This document shows positions 36,941-49,752 of a stretch of DNA of 64,000 bases, piece by piece. Positions within the stretch are counted from its first letter, which is position 1, and every line of letters starts with the position of its first letter. The stretch is taken from assembly GCF_910589235.1 (NCBI RefSeq), contig NC_060956.1:16506999-16570998 (forward strand), written 5' to 3'. A model generated the notes under the pieces. The model was not told the DNA's origin. It ran no database searches and was given only the letters and a program-made list of their open reading frames with translations. The translations under genes were made by a program, and so were the position numbers. Origin of the DNA: Vespa crabro. Lineage: Eukaryota > Arthropoda > Insecta > Hymenoptera > Vespidae.

Positions 36941-38496
36941 TTGTATATAGTTATATATACGTATCTATAATCTACATCGAAACAATCGAATTAGATAGGA
37001 ACAGGCCAATTTCCTCATAATCACCCTTCTTCGATCGATATGAGCCAAGAATGTTTTCTCTTCCACTAAGTTCCATGAAAGCTATTTGACTTGTTCACGA
37101 AATCAGCCGATTCATCGTGTGATTTGCGTACACATTTTTGCACTCATCGAGTGACTCGTAGTTACGTTTAATAAAAATAAAATAGCTTCTCAGAGGAAGG
37201 AGGAACGCGACAGAAGCGCGCGACTTCGAGCAGGTGGTACCCGCATTGTTCGACAAAATGGAGAAAAAAAATAAAGAAATGGATAAAAATAATAAAAATT
37301 AAATGCATAAACGAGGAATATAAACGAAGGGGTAGCGTCGATTTATAACAAAGATGATTTATCCTTTTTTTAATTTTCTTTTTTTCTTTTTTTTTTCGTA
37401 CTTACGTTAGATAGGCAAATTAGTATAACTACCTAGTAACCTTCACGCAGTGAGACTCGAGCAGTCGATGTTACTTCCGATAGTATGCACGATTCTTCGC
37501 GAACACTTTCGAGCTAATTGGCTGCGTAGCACGTTTCTGTTAATTAGCTACTTTTTCACATTTAACTTTTCAATAGAAACGACGATCGACTTTCACGCGT
37601 TCTCGCATTCTTTCAAAATTTTTGCATGTAATATCTCATAAAGTCTCACTCGAAAGTGTTAAATCAAAGTATCCCAGTAAAATCGGTTCGTTCATTTATC
37701 CATTCGTACGTTTTCTTTAGAACGTCATTCGATGTTGTTACAAATAAAGAATATAAACTGTAAGAAGCCAAAGGAAAAGGCATATATGTAGGCTGAGTCG
37801 GTTATATTTTTTCAACGTTCTCGAGGATGACGAAGTAACAATATTCGCATAACCGGTCTATACCTTTTATACACGGCGCAGGTACTTCTGTGTATCACTT
37901 TCCGCGCGTTGCAACGCGCTATCCTCGCATAACATCTTGTTCATTAGCGCTCGCGCGTCATTCGAAAAAGCTTGAAAACCTCGACCCGCCGATGAAGAGA
38001 TGATTCAACGTTTTTTCTTCTTCCTTCTTCGAAGAGATAGAAGAAAAGAAGGAGAAGGAGAGAACGAGCAAAGAAGAGAACCAAAGCGATTAACGAAGTT
38101 CCTTACATCTTCAATGTCCGTATGTCCGTTCGAACATCTCGCATCTGTACCTAAGACAAATTAAATGTATCTATCCAGTAGGTGATACCATTTTGCAAGA
38201 AGAAGAAAGATATCGTGAGAAACTGTTAGATAAATTACATTCATCCCATTAAATCGCATGGAATAAGAACGATTGAAAATGAATAAATTTAATGTTTTCA
38301 TCAGATTTATGTCTTTACTTTGACATATCATACTCGTTTTTTATACACACGTAGAAGTTGCAATGTGTCTTGATTTTTTGTAAAAAAAAAAAAAAAAAAT
38401 CTAACGATTCGTAATAAATAATTTTATATACGATAAACGGAGAATTCACTTGAAAGCAGAACATTGTGTTACGATAACTAACTCTTCCTTCTTCTC

Positions 38497-38520
38497 GCTA
38501 GCACGTTCGCTAGCACGTTC
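38497..38520. repeat. Two perfect 12-bp direct repeats
   Basis: GCTAGCACGTTC occurs twice in direct tandem. The unit contains GCTAGC (a palindrome) and CACGTT. It lies at the start of a CpG-rich block (38.5-38.8 kb). Confidence 0.7.
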
Positions 38521-39603
38521 AACTTAAGTTACGTTTTCGTTAGGAGACTCGATAGATCCGGTCGCGTGCGACGATTCTCGTAAAACCGCGTTGTTTTCGC
38601 GAGATTGATCGTGCCGAGGAGTCACGCGAAGGGAAGTCTCTAATCGTTGATTATCGCGACGAAAAGTCTCCTCTTTGAACATACGGAGAGAACGTGTATT
38701 TCCGACGATACGTTTTCAAGAACGATTCGTGGGCTTGCACCTGCGTTGTCAGTACGAGCACCTGGAAATTCGTGGCCGACATCCCGTAAATCGTTTTAGT
38801 CGTTCCTCTTTATCGACTCGTTTCCATTCTCATACAAAACAAGTTTCTTAACATTTTTGAAATATTACTATAACTAAAATTATTTGTATATTATTAACTT
38901 TGCAAATTTTTATTTATATAAACATACATAATACATATTTATATATAATAGATGCGTTACTGTAAATTACGTAGAACGTTAAAGGAATTTAAAAAAAAAA
39001 TATATATATATATAATGAAGTAATAAGCAATTGGTAATGAGTAATTGTCTTTTTTGAATTATCTACGTGGAAAACAATCGTAGAATCCTATACTTATTAG
39101 CGTACAATTTTTTTCTACAGTAAAATTTATTTAAGATAGACTTTATCTAAAGACTTTATAAACTTTAAATAAATAAAACAATAAAATTAAATTCAGTGTC
39201 CGACCACAGAAAAAAAAAATAAATAATTATATCGTTATTAGAATCAAGGAATTATGGAAGACAATGAAAGAATCAATTTACTTTAAGGTTACAAGCTCTT
39301 TCACGAAAAATTATAGATAAGTAAAATTTTCAATTTTATAGCCAATACTTTTACAGTTTTCTTACATTTATTTTATAATAAATGTAATAACAATTTTGTT
39401 TTTGCTTTTTGCTCTTAAGATCAATATTGCGATGGTGTCTTTTTCGTCTACAATAACATTGACCTACCACATTTTTAATTTACTATTCATAGACCTACCT
39501 CAATTTCGACCTACAGCGTAGACGAGTGTTTTCGAACCGTAGTAAAACTTCTTAAATAATGAATGAAAAAACTCAAGTTCTTCCGATATCAATCATGTGA
39601 AAA

Positions 39604-39679
39604 ATGAAAGGTTCAAATCGACATGAATTATTAGTTCTAATATTACTAGTTATAATTATTAAGACAAGTACGATCATGA
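39604..39679 (+). CDS. Possible signal-peptide first exon
   Basis: An ATG opens 25 codons plus one base ending at a consensus donor, A|GTAAGTC (39680). The peptide MKGSNRHELLVLILLVIIIK has a charged start, a long aliphatic core and small polar residues after it (TSTIM), as in a signal peptide. In AT-rich DNA, hydrophobic runs arise easily by chance, so the donor and phase are the main support. The cysteine-rich open segment at 40337-40436 could belong to the same gene, but phase 1 here does not match its phase without another exon between them. Confidence 0.3.
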
Positions 39680-40336
39680 GTAAGTCATTTTGTGGATTTA
39701 TACATTTATGATATATTTTTTATATGTTTTTTCATGATATCCCTTGCATCTTTATTTATATTCGTTCAAACTGGAACCTTATTATCTATAAGCAGTAATT
39801 TTAACAAATAATTTATTAATTACATTTTATAGTTTATTTGATTTTTTTTTGTGTGAAATTCAAGTAAAAAATTCGAGTCTTAATCGTCCGACTTCATAAA
39901 AAGAGTACGTTATCATTAGATTTTGAATTATAAATGAACAAATATAATTTTGTTAATTAATTAGAATAGTTGCTTTTATGAAGGAATTATCTGAGAATGT
40001 TTTAATATAATATGGGATATTAAAATATACACATTAAAGTTCATTTTTTCCAAATAGAGTTATTTAAAAATATTTTTTATCAAAATAATATCGTAATTTT
40101 AAATATTTTATAAATAATAAAAAAAAATTAGAATTAATAAACCTACAGATTATACCGATAATTAACTTGTTTTAACTAAGGATTTTCAGCTTCTAATTTA
40201 CTAATACCTGCTTCTTCTCTTTATATTCATTACATTCTGATCTATGTGTATGACCAGGTGCTAATCGCATGGATGAGCATCAGTTAATAGTGTTAGTACA
40301 GGTTTAGTTTTAAGATCCCCTTCATTCAGCGACTGT

Positions 40337-40436
40337 CAGTGCATTAGTGATCGTGCACAATGTACATTTCATCCTGTATCTACATTATTAGATAGTGAAT
40401 TATACATCGACATTTCTAATTATATAAAAGTATGCT
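40337..40436 (+). CDS. Possible cysteine-rich internal exon, unidentified
   Basis: A good acceptor (CCCCTTCATTCAG) is followed by an open frame reading DCQCISDRAQCTFHPVSTLL then DSELYIDISNYIK, and by a donor AAA|GTATGC. Four closely spaced cysteines suggest an extracellular domain. The frame continues open past the donor to 40530 and yields CYNTYTNYTKCL. That stretch may be transposon end rather than coding. I do not recognise the domain. It is kept as a candidate because it is the most protein-like segment in this AT-rich region. Confidence 0.25.
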
Positions 40437-40453
40437 ACAACACGTATACAAAC

Positions 40454-40500
40454 TATACAAAGTGTCTCACAATTTATATTGACATCTTGATTTATGTCAC
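40454..40500. mobile_element. Possible terminus of the same decayed transposon
   Basis: TATACAAAGTGTCTCACAAT resembles the TACAGGGTGTCCCACAAT termini seen on many insect IS630/Tc1-like transposons. It sits about 330 bp beyond the 3' end of the transposase relic in the orientation expected for its downstream end. I could not find the matching upstream terminus. Confidence 0.35.
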
Positions 40501-40784
40501 TATTGTTATCCGTAGCAAATAATATTTCAAATGAAAGTTGAATTTCACTGAAGGGAGTATAAATATGCTGATGTTAGTTCTTTTTTGTAAATTGATGCAT
40601 ACTTTTTATTACATCAATTGATAAACCTCGACATTCTCTATAAAAAAAAAATATTATTAACCCATGTATGGCAAAAAGTTACTAGTGTTTATGAGATATT
40701 TTAATTTAAATATCACTAAGGAATCATCATTTTATTATTATGTTATATATATATGTTAAAATGTTAGCTTTATTTTTGGAAAAG

Positions 40785-41110
40785 ATTTAATGTAACGACT
40801 ATTTATACCACAACATTTTTGAAATCGATAAAACAACGATTGTCCTATGTTTTGTAATATATCGAACAATATTTTATTAACATTCAGTAATGATACGTAC
40901 CTTTATATCAGACATTGTAGTCGGAGTTTTAATATATATTTTATTTTTTAAATGCTTCCTAAAAAAGAGATCAAAGAATGTTAGATCACATGACTGTCCA
41001 AAAAAAATTAATAAGACCGGCTCTTTCTATCTAACAATTTAGAAACGATCGATTTAATGTATTTTTTGTCATTAATGCATAATTCATGTTTGTGATATTG
41101 AACCTTTTCT
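40785..41110 (-). pseudogene. Decayed Tc1/mariner-superfamily transposase, C-terminal part
   Basis: Read on the - strand from about 41110 down, broken frames recover the family order. FNITNMNYALMTKNTLNRSF matches FQHDGAPPHYALxVKxYLNRxF. ERAGLINFFW matches the GRGGPINWPP block. After a frameshift, SCDLTFFDLFFRKHLKNKIY matches SPDLTPLDFFLWGHLKNKVY. The tail ILQNIGQSLFYRFQKC is like the terminal LRNVRxSFxRRLxxC block. The catalytic Asp of the SPDLTPLDFF block is recognisable, but stops and frameshifts rule out function. It is an old copy of a type frequent in ant, bee and wasp genomes. Confidence 0.7.
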
Positions 41111-41687
41111 GTAAATAGAATTAACATTTGCTTATTATAAGAAATATTTGTTACCAATATTTAATTTAAACAATAATTTTTCGACATGTATGGATTAATA
41201 CTTTTTTTTTATAATGAATGTCGAGCTATTAATGCATTACAATAAGTATGATTAAAAAATTATGATCTTTCAGATCGAAAATGAAACATTTTAATTCTTA
41301 AATTTAATATAATCGGGTTTTATTTGTAGAAATATAGTAAATCATACAATTAAAGATCTTAAATTTTTATGGACGACCTGTTAAATTAACATATAAAGCC
41401 GAAACCTTAGTTGATAGAAAAATTGTTGCTATTTTTCCAATCAACTCCCTAAATATAGATTTAACATTTTAAGTACCAAAATTTATATTGGGCAATTTCA
41501 TTTACTACATATATATATGTATATGTACATTATATACTATTAAACGAGTAATTTTTGTATATTTGTGTTTTCGGCTTTCGATTTAATTAAATCTCGACTT
41601 TAGAAAAATTTATTTAAAAGGTTAAATAGCCAGATAAAATATATGTAAGTGATCTTTTTATTTTATACAACGTAGTTAACGTGGCGT

Positions 41688-41810
41688 GATAAACTTCAGA
41701 ATGCGCGTTATGATATTCGTCGCACTTCATATAGCTACCTTAACGAAAGGTCGATGAACTTCACAATGCACGATACGATATCCGTCGAATTTCATATGGC
41801 TTTTTTAGCG
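41688..41810. repeat. Old tandem duplication, period 65 bp
   Basis: Copy 1 (41688-41752) begins GATAAACTTCAGAATGCGCG. Copy 2 (41753-41810) begins GATGAACTTCACAATGCACG. They stay alignable without gaps at roughly three matches in four. Many differences are transitions at CpG sites, which fits decay by methylation. The 65-bp period is not a multiple of three, so it is not a coding repeat. Confidence 0.7.
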
Positions 41811-41966
41811 CTGCAATATAACGCTAAAATATATAAAATTTATATTTAATTAATTATTATATTAAATTTATATTTATCTTATTTATAATTACATTTTTAT
41901 ATCTTTTATATTTACATGGAAAATTTAAATTTGCATATAAATATAAATATATTTATATGCACATAC

Positions 41967-41967
<1 letters not shown>

Positions 41968-42003
<36 letters not shown>
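41968..42003. repeat. (TA)n microsatellite
   Basis: Pure TA run of about 18 units. Confidence 0.95.
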
Positions 42004-42005
<2 letters not shown>

Positions 42006-42417
42006 GGTTATACATTTTCCTTTGTAATCTTACAATTTGAATCTTTAAGTGAAAACAATTGCTCAGAGAATTAAAATAAAAGTGTATGATTGTTGGATTC
42101 TTTGAATTCCTTAATCTGTCCATAGATTAGAATAGTATTTTATTTTTATTTTTTTATTTTTGATAATAAAAAATAATAAAACATGAAAGACAAAACTCAA
42201 TTAAAGATACATACGTGTCATTTAACGTCGAATACATCAATCATTCGATACATTGTACGGACTGATTTTAACATGTTACAGTGATTATGTAATGATTATG
42301 TATGTCATTTAAATAAGCACAAAAATTTTACATAAAAGTTATGTTCTCTGTTGAACATAAATTGACAAAAAGATATAATTTATTATAGGAAGAAGATTAG
42401 GAATTTCTAATAGGGAG

Positions 42418-42612
42418 TTAGCTTTTAAAAATAGGGACATTTTTATTCAGTGCCATGTTTCTAAGTAATATGTTAATTTCTTTAATTATACGGTTAGAAT
42501 AATCGACGTTTTTTGGTGCGTAAACTTGTCGTACGTTGCGAATAGAAAATTCTCGTGATACTATGATTATAGCACGAAGCAAAAAGAAGCTATATGCCAA
42601 AGAAGTTCCCAT
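42418..42612 (-). CDS. Small ORF, 64 codons, possible terminal exon
   Basis: The - strand frame reads MGTSLAYSFFLLRAIIIVSR then a mixed polar segment (NVRQVYAPKNVDYSNRIIKE) and stops after PIFKS. It lies in very AT-rich DNA where a balanced residue composition is not expected by chance. Just upstream on the same strand (about 42624-42637) is TTATTCTCTTCAG, a plausible acceptor in a compatible frame. So this could be the last exon of a larger gene, or a small secreted or membrane peptide. No family is recognised. Confidence 0.25.
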   Translation of the reverse strand: MGTSLAYSFFLLRAIIIVSREFSIRNVRQVYAPKNVDYSNRIIKEINILLRNMALNKNVPIFKS

Positions 42613-42923
42613 AAACTGTGACTGAAGAGAATAATTATCGGCAACGAGTCTTTTTAGAGAATTATGACATGTTACATGTAGTCTTACTATTTTATATTTT
42701 ACTAAGTGATCATTTATGCATTATAGTAGTAATAATTGTTATTATCATTAAAAATGATTGAAATCATTCCATTTCCTATTGATATATAAAACAAATGCTT
42801 GAAACAAATGGAAAAAGTGCACAAATGGTTATATGTTAAAGTATTTACAATTAGAGCCATTTCTTTCATACTTTATAATCAAACTAGATTTTCATTTATT
42901 TTTATATATCTATGTAATATTTG

Positions 42924-42926
<3 letters not shown>

Positions 42927-42979
<53 letters not shown>
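42927..42979. repeat. (AT)n microsatellite
   Basis: Pure AT run of about 26 units, the longest AT tract in the window. Confidence 0.97.
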
Positions 42980-42983
<4 letters not shown>

Positions 42984-45250
42984 TTTAATTTCATCCTAAT
43001 CCGTTTTATTATAATTGTATATTTTAATTCCTCATACGTAGTTTAAAACACAATTTAAAAAATTTGTCAAACAATTAAATTTTTTTTCAAATTGCATTAT
43101 TAATTGATTTACATATTCTATATTATATAATAAATTCATTTGATTTAAACATTAAATTGTTAACACGGGATATATATATTAAATGTCAGAAATAAATAAA
43201 GAAATTAAATAACTGCATCTTCTAATACGTCAAATGTATTATTTAAATTTCTAAATGCAAGGAAAATATGTTAAATATAATTGTTACATATCCTCTTAAT
43301 TAAATTTTTTTTATTATGCTTATTTAAATGTCATATATTTTTGGAATGTACCGAAGACTTTTCATATTTGCTAAAATCTAAATATTTTTATTATTTATCG
43401 TTATATTAATAAATGTAATATTTACTGTTGTAATGATAAATAGTTGTTTATTAAATGTTTAATTGTTTACATTATATCATTGCACATTTTTGATACTTTC
43501 CGTAGACTTAATTTCTTATAAATTTTCCATAACAATAGGCACATAATAAAATTGCATTTTTTTTTTCATAAGAATACAATTTTATTCATTATACTTTTAC
43601 AATGTATTTTTGTTTCTACAAAATGATTTTTTCTTTGCAGATATATTATAATGAGGGTGGATGTAAAATTGCATGAAATTGACTAATGAAAAATGAGTAA
43701 TAAATTTGGTAATTGTTATACTTAGATAAAATAATATATAATTAATTTAAAATAGTTTAAAATATAACTATTGGTAAAGTATATCCGCAAGTGTTACTTT
43801 ATAATAAATGTAAGATTCAATATTTATGGTGCTTTTACGCTTATGTTTGGGAGCTTCAGTATAATTATTTAAAAATTTTGAACATTAACATTAAGATTTA
43901 ACTCGAAGTCTAGTAAAAATAACATAATTCATAAGATGGTTTATTATCCACAGCGATATAATAATTAAAATAATTTTAAAGAAATAGATTAATTTCTAAC
44001 ATATTCTCGATTATTTTAAATTCATTTAACTGTCAACCCTTTAACTATTTCTCATTGAAAATATTATCATCATATATCAAATAACGAATTATTATATTCT
44101 ATGAAATCAAGCATTTTTATAAAGATTTTGAAATTTATATGCATATTATTGAGTTATAATAAGAAATATTATTTCTTAAACTTATCTATTTCACGATCAT
44201 TATAAATAATAAATAGTAGCTAGAGATATATATTAATCATTATATTTTAGAGATCATAGAACAATAAATTATAAAACGTGATTATAAAATATATTTGGTA
44301 TATATTCGAGATATACAAATTATATTTCAATAGTATTTATACAGATAATATAAAAATATAATTAATATTTCAATAACATAAAAGATATATAAGTTAATAT
44401 GAGTTGTTTAAATTGAGATATAAATATCTCGAGAACAGGGCATTCTCGAAAAGAAAATTTGAAAAAAAGATTATTTAGTTTAAATGGCATCATTTCTTTT
44501 CGATTCGATAGACGTTTTCAAGATCATTTAAAAATCAATTTCATTTTTAAATAGAAACCTATAACTTTTATAACGGTATCTTATTTCACACTAGAATCAA
44601 TCTCTATACGGTTAGACTGAAGTAATTGATATTACTTATGATTTATCTAAATCGTATAAGACAAGTATTACCGAGTGAATGGCTATATATTACGATGCGT
44701 TTAAAGATTCCCTCCCTTTTTCCATTAATTACACTTAAATATTACTGTTATTTTTGAAAAATGTTATTAGAATGCGAAATGTCTACAAAAATTTCTATTT
44801 AAAAATAAATTTTTCATAAATAATATTTCATCGTGTAATTATTGTGAAATTTGTGTCGATTAAAATAACGAATAATTTTCTAAAATTGATCATTATCTTA
44901 ATATCATATTAGAACTTTAACAATATTATTAATTAATATTAATTATTCGAAAATTTAATAAGTAATTAAAATTTGACATTAACGAAAAATAATATATCCA
45001 TATTATCCCTTTTTTTTTATTCAATCTAATATAGTACATTTACGATTTTATTAATGTTAGCGAATTTTAAGAAATTTTCGTGAGAACGGGCTTAAGTCAA
45101 GAATCCTGAATAAAATTAGTTGATAACGTGCGGGCAAGGAAGGAACATGAAGTCAAAAGGTCAGGTTCGATCGAGGAGCAAAGAGCAACGATGAGTCGTA
45201 AGGGTCGATCCAGGTGGAAGAGGGAAAGTCGTAGGGATCAAGCGACCGTC
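42980..45250. other. Very AT-rich, CpG-poor stretch with nothing recognised
   Basis: There are no open frames of interest, no microsatellite of note and no transposon ends that I could see. Confidence 0.6.
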
Positions 45251-47002
45251 GATGCCGTTCTTTTATGATCCTTCACACACACACTCTCTGTCTTTCTCTC
45301 TCTTTCTCTGTCATATACAGACACATACACACACACACACACACACTCTTTTTTTTTCATTTCAATAAACCTAGTATTTTTCATTGGTCCTTCGTAAAAA
45401 TCATACGAATAATTATAATTAATCTTAGAGAACTATTTTATGGGGCACAATCGATAGATAGAAACGTTGATTCGCTATATGTGAAAAAAAGTAAAGAAGT
45501 TAAAAACATTTATTTTGTTATGTATATTTTATATGCATTCGTTTTCACCAAGTCAGAGATGCGTATCGCCAGTGTTTCCGGTCTAAGGTGGGTCAACGTT
45601 GTTTACCTCAGACGTTCCTTTTCGCTTCGTTCTTTTGCTCGCTCGTGCAATACACGAATTATCTTGTTCTTTTCCTACCCCATAATTCAAGTCTCGCGAG
45701 CACCTTTGTGCGGTCCGCTTTGGGTTCGCGTGTACGCCAACTGTCGTTTACCTCAAAGATTCTGCGTAGAACCGTTTATCGTTTGCTTGTGAAAGAGGAA
45801 AGAAAAGAGATAAAGGAAGACTGAGAACAACATTGTTGTATACAAACCAAAACAGAGAAAGGTATGCAGGACTGTTGAAAAAAAAAAAAGAAAAAAAAAA
45901 CAAAATAAATAAAAACAACAATAAAAAAAAATAAAAAAGAACAATTAGGTAATTTTCATCTTTATATATTAATTGACATTCATATAGCGATACGTGTTTT
46001 TTTTTCTAATTTTATCGACTTGTCTTATCGATAAAAATTAATTGGATCCACTGAATAATAATAAAAAAGTTTTGTCTTTGAAAATGATCCATTGCCAGGT
46101 GTGTTCAGTTCGTTCGCAGAAAAAAAAGTGCAAGGTGTACGTTTTTAACAGAAAAAAAACAAAACTAACTTCGATTTCTTCATGATAACATTATATTCGT
46201 TTATTTCTTCTATTTGTAATATACGTATTGTAAATTCTTATAATTTCCCTCATCCTCTGGATTAAGTTTCGTTATTGAGAGAAGAAGTTGCGTTAATTAA
46301 GATTCATGAAAATTAAATGGAGAGACGGTCACAAAGATTCATGCTCGTTTCTCGTATCTAAATTTCAAGGGAGATCAATCGTGGTACTTTGGCCTAGCGC
46401 TCTTCGAATGCTTACGTTTCTTCATAAATATGCATATTATTAACTGTTACGTCTTCGAGAGGTCGGCACTCGTTCGTAAGGAAATGAAGGGAATGAATAT
46501 TTATTCGAAAGGTACGAAAGGCGCCGGTCTGTACTCCGTTAAATTTCCCTCTCCTTCTTTTTTCGTATACCTTTGCATCAACCCTTTTTATACGCAAACG
46601 TTGCGCTCATATACAGTAAGAAGCAATTATCGTGACTGGTGGAAATATTTCTACACTCACTCGCTCGCTCACTCACTCACTCTCTCTCTCCCTCTCGCTT
46701 TCTCTCTCTCACTCTTTCAAATTTATTTTTTAATATGAGAATACTTTCAAACGAGAGAAATAGAATAAGAAAGGAAATGTATATATTTTCTTTCTTTTTT
46801 CCTATCTTACACTATTTATTAATATAATTGTTTAACAATAATATTTAAATGAACATATTTTTAAAAGCACAATAATGGATAAAATAATATTGTTATTGTG
46901 AATTTAGAAAAATTAACAAAAAGATTTATTATTTTTATTTCCTTAATAAAGAAAAAACATTAGTCGTACTATTGTAATCATATAATATCATATTAAATAA
47001 TA

Positions 47003-47377
47003 TATGATATCTAATATATTAAATATATAATATATGAAATATAATATATATATATATATATATAAAATAATAAGATAATATACATACGATAGTGCAATGA
47101 AATAATATTTAAATTCAAAGAAACATAAAAAAATATTGAAAAAGAATTGGGAATAAATGAAAGGATTATCCCTAAGAGTATTATTATGATTTCTAATATA
47201 TTAAATATATAATATATGAAATATAATATATATATATATATATATATATAAAATAATAAGATAATATACATACGATAGTGCAATGAAATAATATTTAAAT
47301 TCAAAGAAACATAAAAAAATATTGAAAAAGAATTGGGAATAAATGAAAGGATTATCCCTAAGAGTATTATTATGATT
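47003..47377. repeat. Recent tandem duplication, two copies of about 184 bp
   Basis: The block running from TATGATATCTAATATATT through an (AT)n run, ATACGATAGTGCAATG and GGATTATCCCTAAGAG to TTATTATGAT is repeated once, with copy 2 starting at about 47185. The copies differ by one base near the left edge and by 4 bp in the (AT)n run, so the period is 182 bp before the run and 186 bp after it. Near-identity means a young duplication or an assembly artefact. Confidence 0.9.
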
Positions 47378-49509
47378 TTTTACTGTACCTATACAGAGAA
47401 TACTACGCAACGGAGTTCGTAGCTCAAAGAAGGAGAATGAGAAGAAGAAGGAGGGTTCTTAGGTGCATGGGCCATTAAGAGGGAGAGAGAAGGAGAGTAG
47501 TTCGAAAGCTCCGTTCCGTTTCGTTCGTAAAGGAAGATCGCGAATTCGCAGCTGTCGCTCTCAGCACCTGCCTGCCTCTGTCGCGATCAATCCCTCCTCG
47601 TTTCTTCTTTCTCGTACTTTCGTTCCTTCCTTCGTCTGTGTGTACGCAGGTTGGCCAGTTGCGCGGGTGTGAGTGGCGTAGGATTTTAGCTTGCTTACCT
47701 GCAGCCTGCATCCTCGCACGCATCTACCTACGATTTACTGGCATGTGTCGTAAAAAGAAAAACCAAGAGAGAGAAAATTGTAGACGTAGTTGGATAAAAT
47801 ATTTTTCATTACGTATTTATTAAACGTAATACCAATACAATCGATGCATTTATACAATTTATTTCCTTTTTTATACAATCTTATGCAATGATTTTCTTTT
47901 CGTTACATTTAAAATTACAATTTTATACTGATCTTATTTAGTTATTTATTTATTTTTTTTTTATTCTTATAAATATTATAAAGAATTTTAATTATTCTTA
48001 ATCAAATCGATCGTCTTTTATTTATAGAATTGTTGACGTTTATTATTGTTATTATTACAGATGGTTATATTAGAAAGGCTTTGTAAAAATCAATGTATAA
48101 TTAACGTCGCGTCAAGGGGAAATTTTGACTAATAAATCATAATCGAAGGTTAAAGAATACCGATGATCGTGAGTTCGCGGAAATGATCGTAGGTAAGCGA
48201 ATCGTTTCTTGAAGTTATGCTATAGGAGATAACCCCCTCGATGAAGCTTCTTTTAATGATGTATCAGAGAGGAGAAGTCGAGGCAGGAAATCTTTAATCG
48301 TTGAGTCACCCTACGCGGAAGAAGATGGCGGATAGGGCGATGCAGTATTCGCACGAACTTTTTCGTATTCGAAAGGCTAACTTTTCCACCCGTCTTTCAT
48401 TATGCGACTGCGTGATACGCATAAAATATAATCGTACTTATCGAAATCTATTGAAGGGTCCACGTTTTCGTTCGACTTTGTTCTTTTGTCTTCCATTCGA
48501 TTAAGAAATTCGTCATTTATGACTTCCACTACGGTCAAGGAATAATTACATTAATATTTTTATATTCGTTTAACGTAACGAAAGGAAACGGTATGTCGAA
48601 TAGATATTTTCATTTTTCCGGACGACTTACCCTTTACGTAACGTTTACTTTTCTCTTAGTATCATGATTCTCAAAACTTTTCCTCTTCGTTCTCCCGTAC
48701 GACATTTTATCGATTTGCATTCTTATTTGGCAAACATCCGCTTCGCATTTTCATGAGACCGCCAAATCGAGGAGGATCGAGGAAAAGCTGGATACCCCTT
48801 AAAAATTGCTTTCAACGTTTGGTGTTTTGGGACTTCTTCACCTTTAAAGCAGTTTACCAGAATTTATCGTCTTCCAGAACAAACATTTTATACCAAGTAT
48901 TATTCTAAAAATTCGATAATATATTTAGTAGAAGTTGAAGTAACATCGATATTGCACCTCGATATCGAGCAATCTTATTGATTCGTTATTTCTTCTTTTC
49001 TAGTTATAAAATAGTTATAAAGTAAATAGAACGTAACGTGTCAATATTTATAGACCCAATCGATATCATTTAATACAAGCTCTCGTTTCTGCGGGTAAAA
49101 GTTCGAAGAATTCAAGTTCAACAGATATCGCATCTTTTCAAAATCATTGCAACATTCTTATCGCGAGAAATATCATTTCAATGACATATTACCAATCATC
49201 TTGCACTTAAACATCACTACACGTTTTAAAGCGTTTTTTGTGCTAAAAAAAAAATAAAAGAGAAGAGAAATAAATTTCATCGTATCAAAGAGATAACATT
49301 TCCTTTAAATCTCCTCTTTTTTTTTTTTCCTTCGAACGGATGTTATACAAGTATTATCTCTATTATTTATTTAATTATGTTATTTATAAATCATCGCGCC
49401 TATAATCTATCGTTGTTTTATTATCTATTTATTGAGTTTTTTTCCAACTATATAATTTTTTTTTCATCTTCAAAGTCACATAACGTTTTCCTTCTTAATA
49501 AATATTTTT

Positions 49510-49513
<4 letters not shown>

Positions 49514-49576
<63 letters not shown>

Positions 49577-49579
49577 CTT
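49514..49579. repeat. (CT)n microsatellite
   Basis: CT run of about 30 units with two CTTT interruptions. Confidence 0.95.
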
Positions 49580-49752
49580 TTATGATAAAAGCATCCATAA
49601 GAAAATTGTGCGCACATGTCGCGCGACAAGGCGCGAGCGGGATGTCGTTCACCTTTTTTCCTCGCGTGAATCAGTCCTGCGAAGGCTCGAGGTAAGGTGG
49701 CGAACCATCTGCCTTTTGGATCGTGGCTCTCTGCGGGCCGAAAAGAGGGACG

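Larger units (their letters stand above)
35458..39600. other. Gene-free stretch right of the cluster
   Basis: The first 500 bp contain the reductase promoter region and a degenerate 33-bp repeat. From 36.1 to 38.8 kb the DNA is CpG-rich with runs of GTAAGT/GTACGTAAGT (36645-36705) and no coding signal I can support. Confidence 0.5.

Noticed and set aside
45165..45180. GGTTCGATC resembling a tRNA B box
   Set aside because: No A box or cloverleaf-forming arms at the right distance. No tRNA genes were found in the window.
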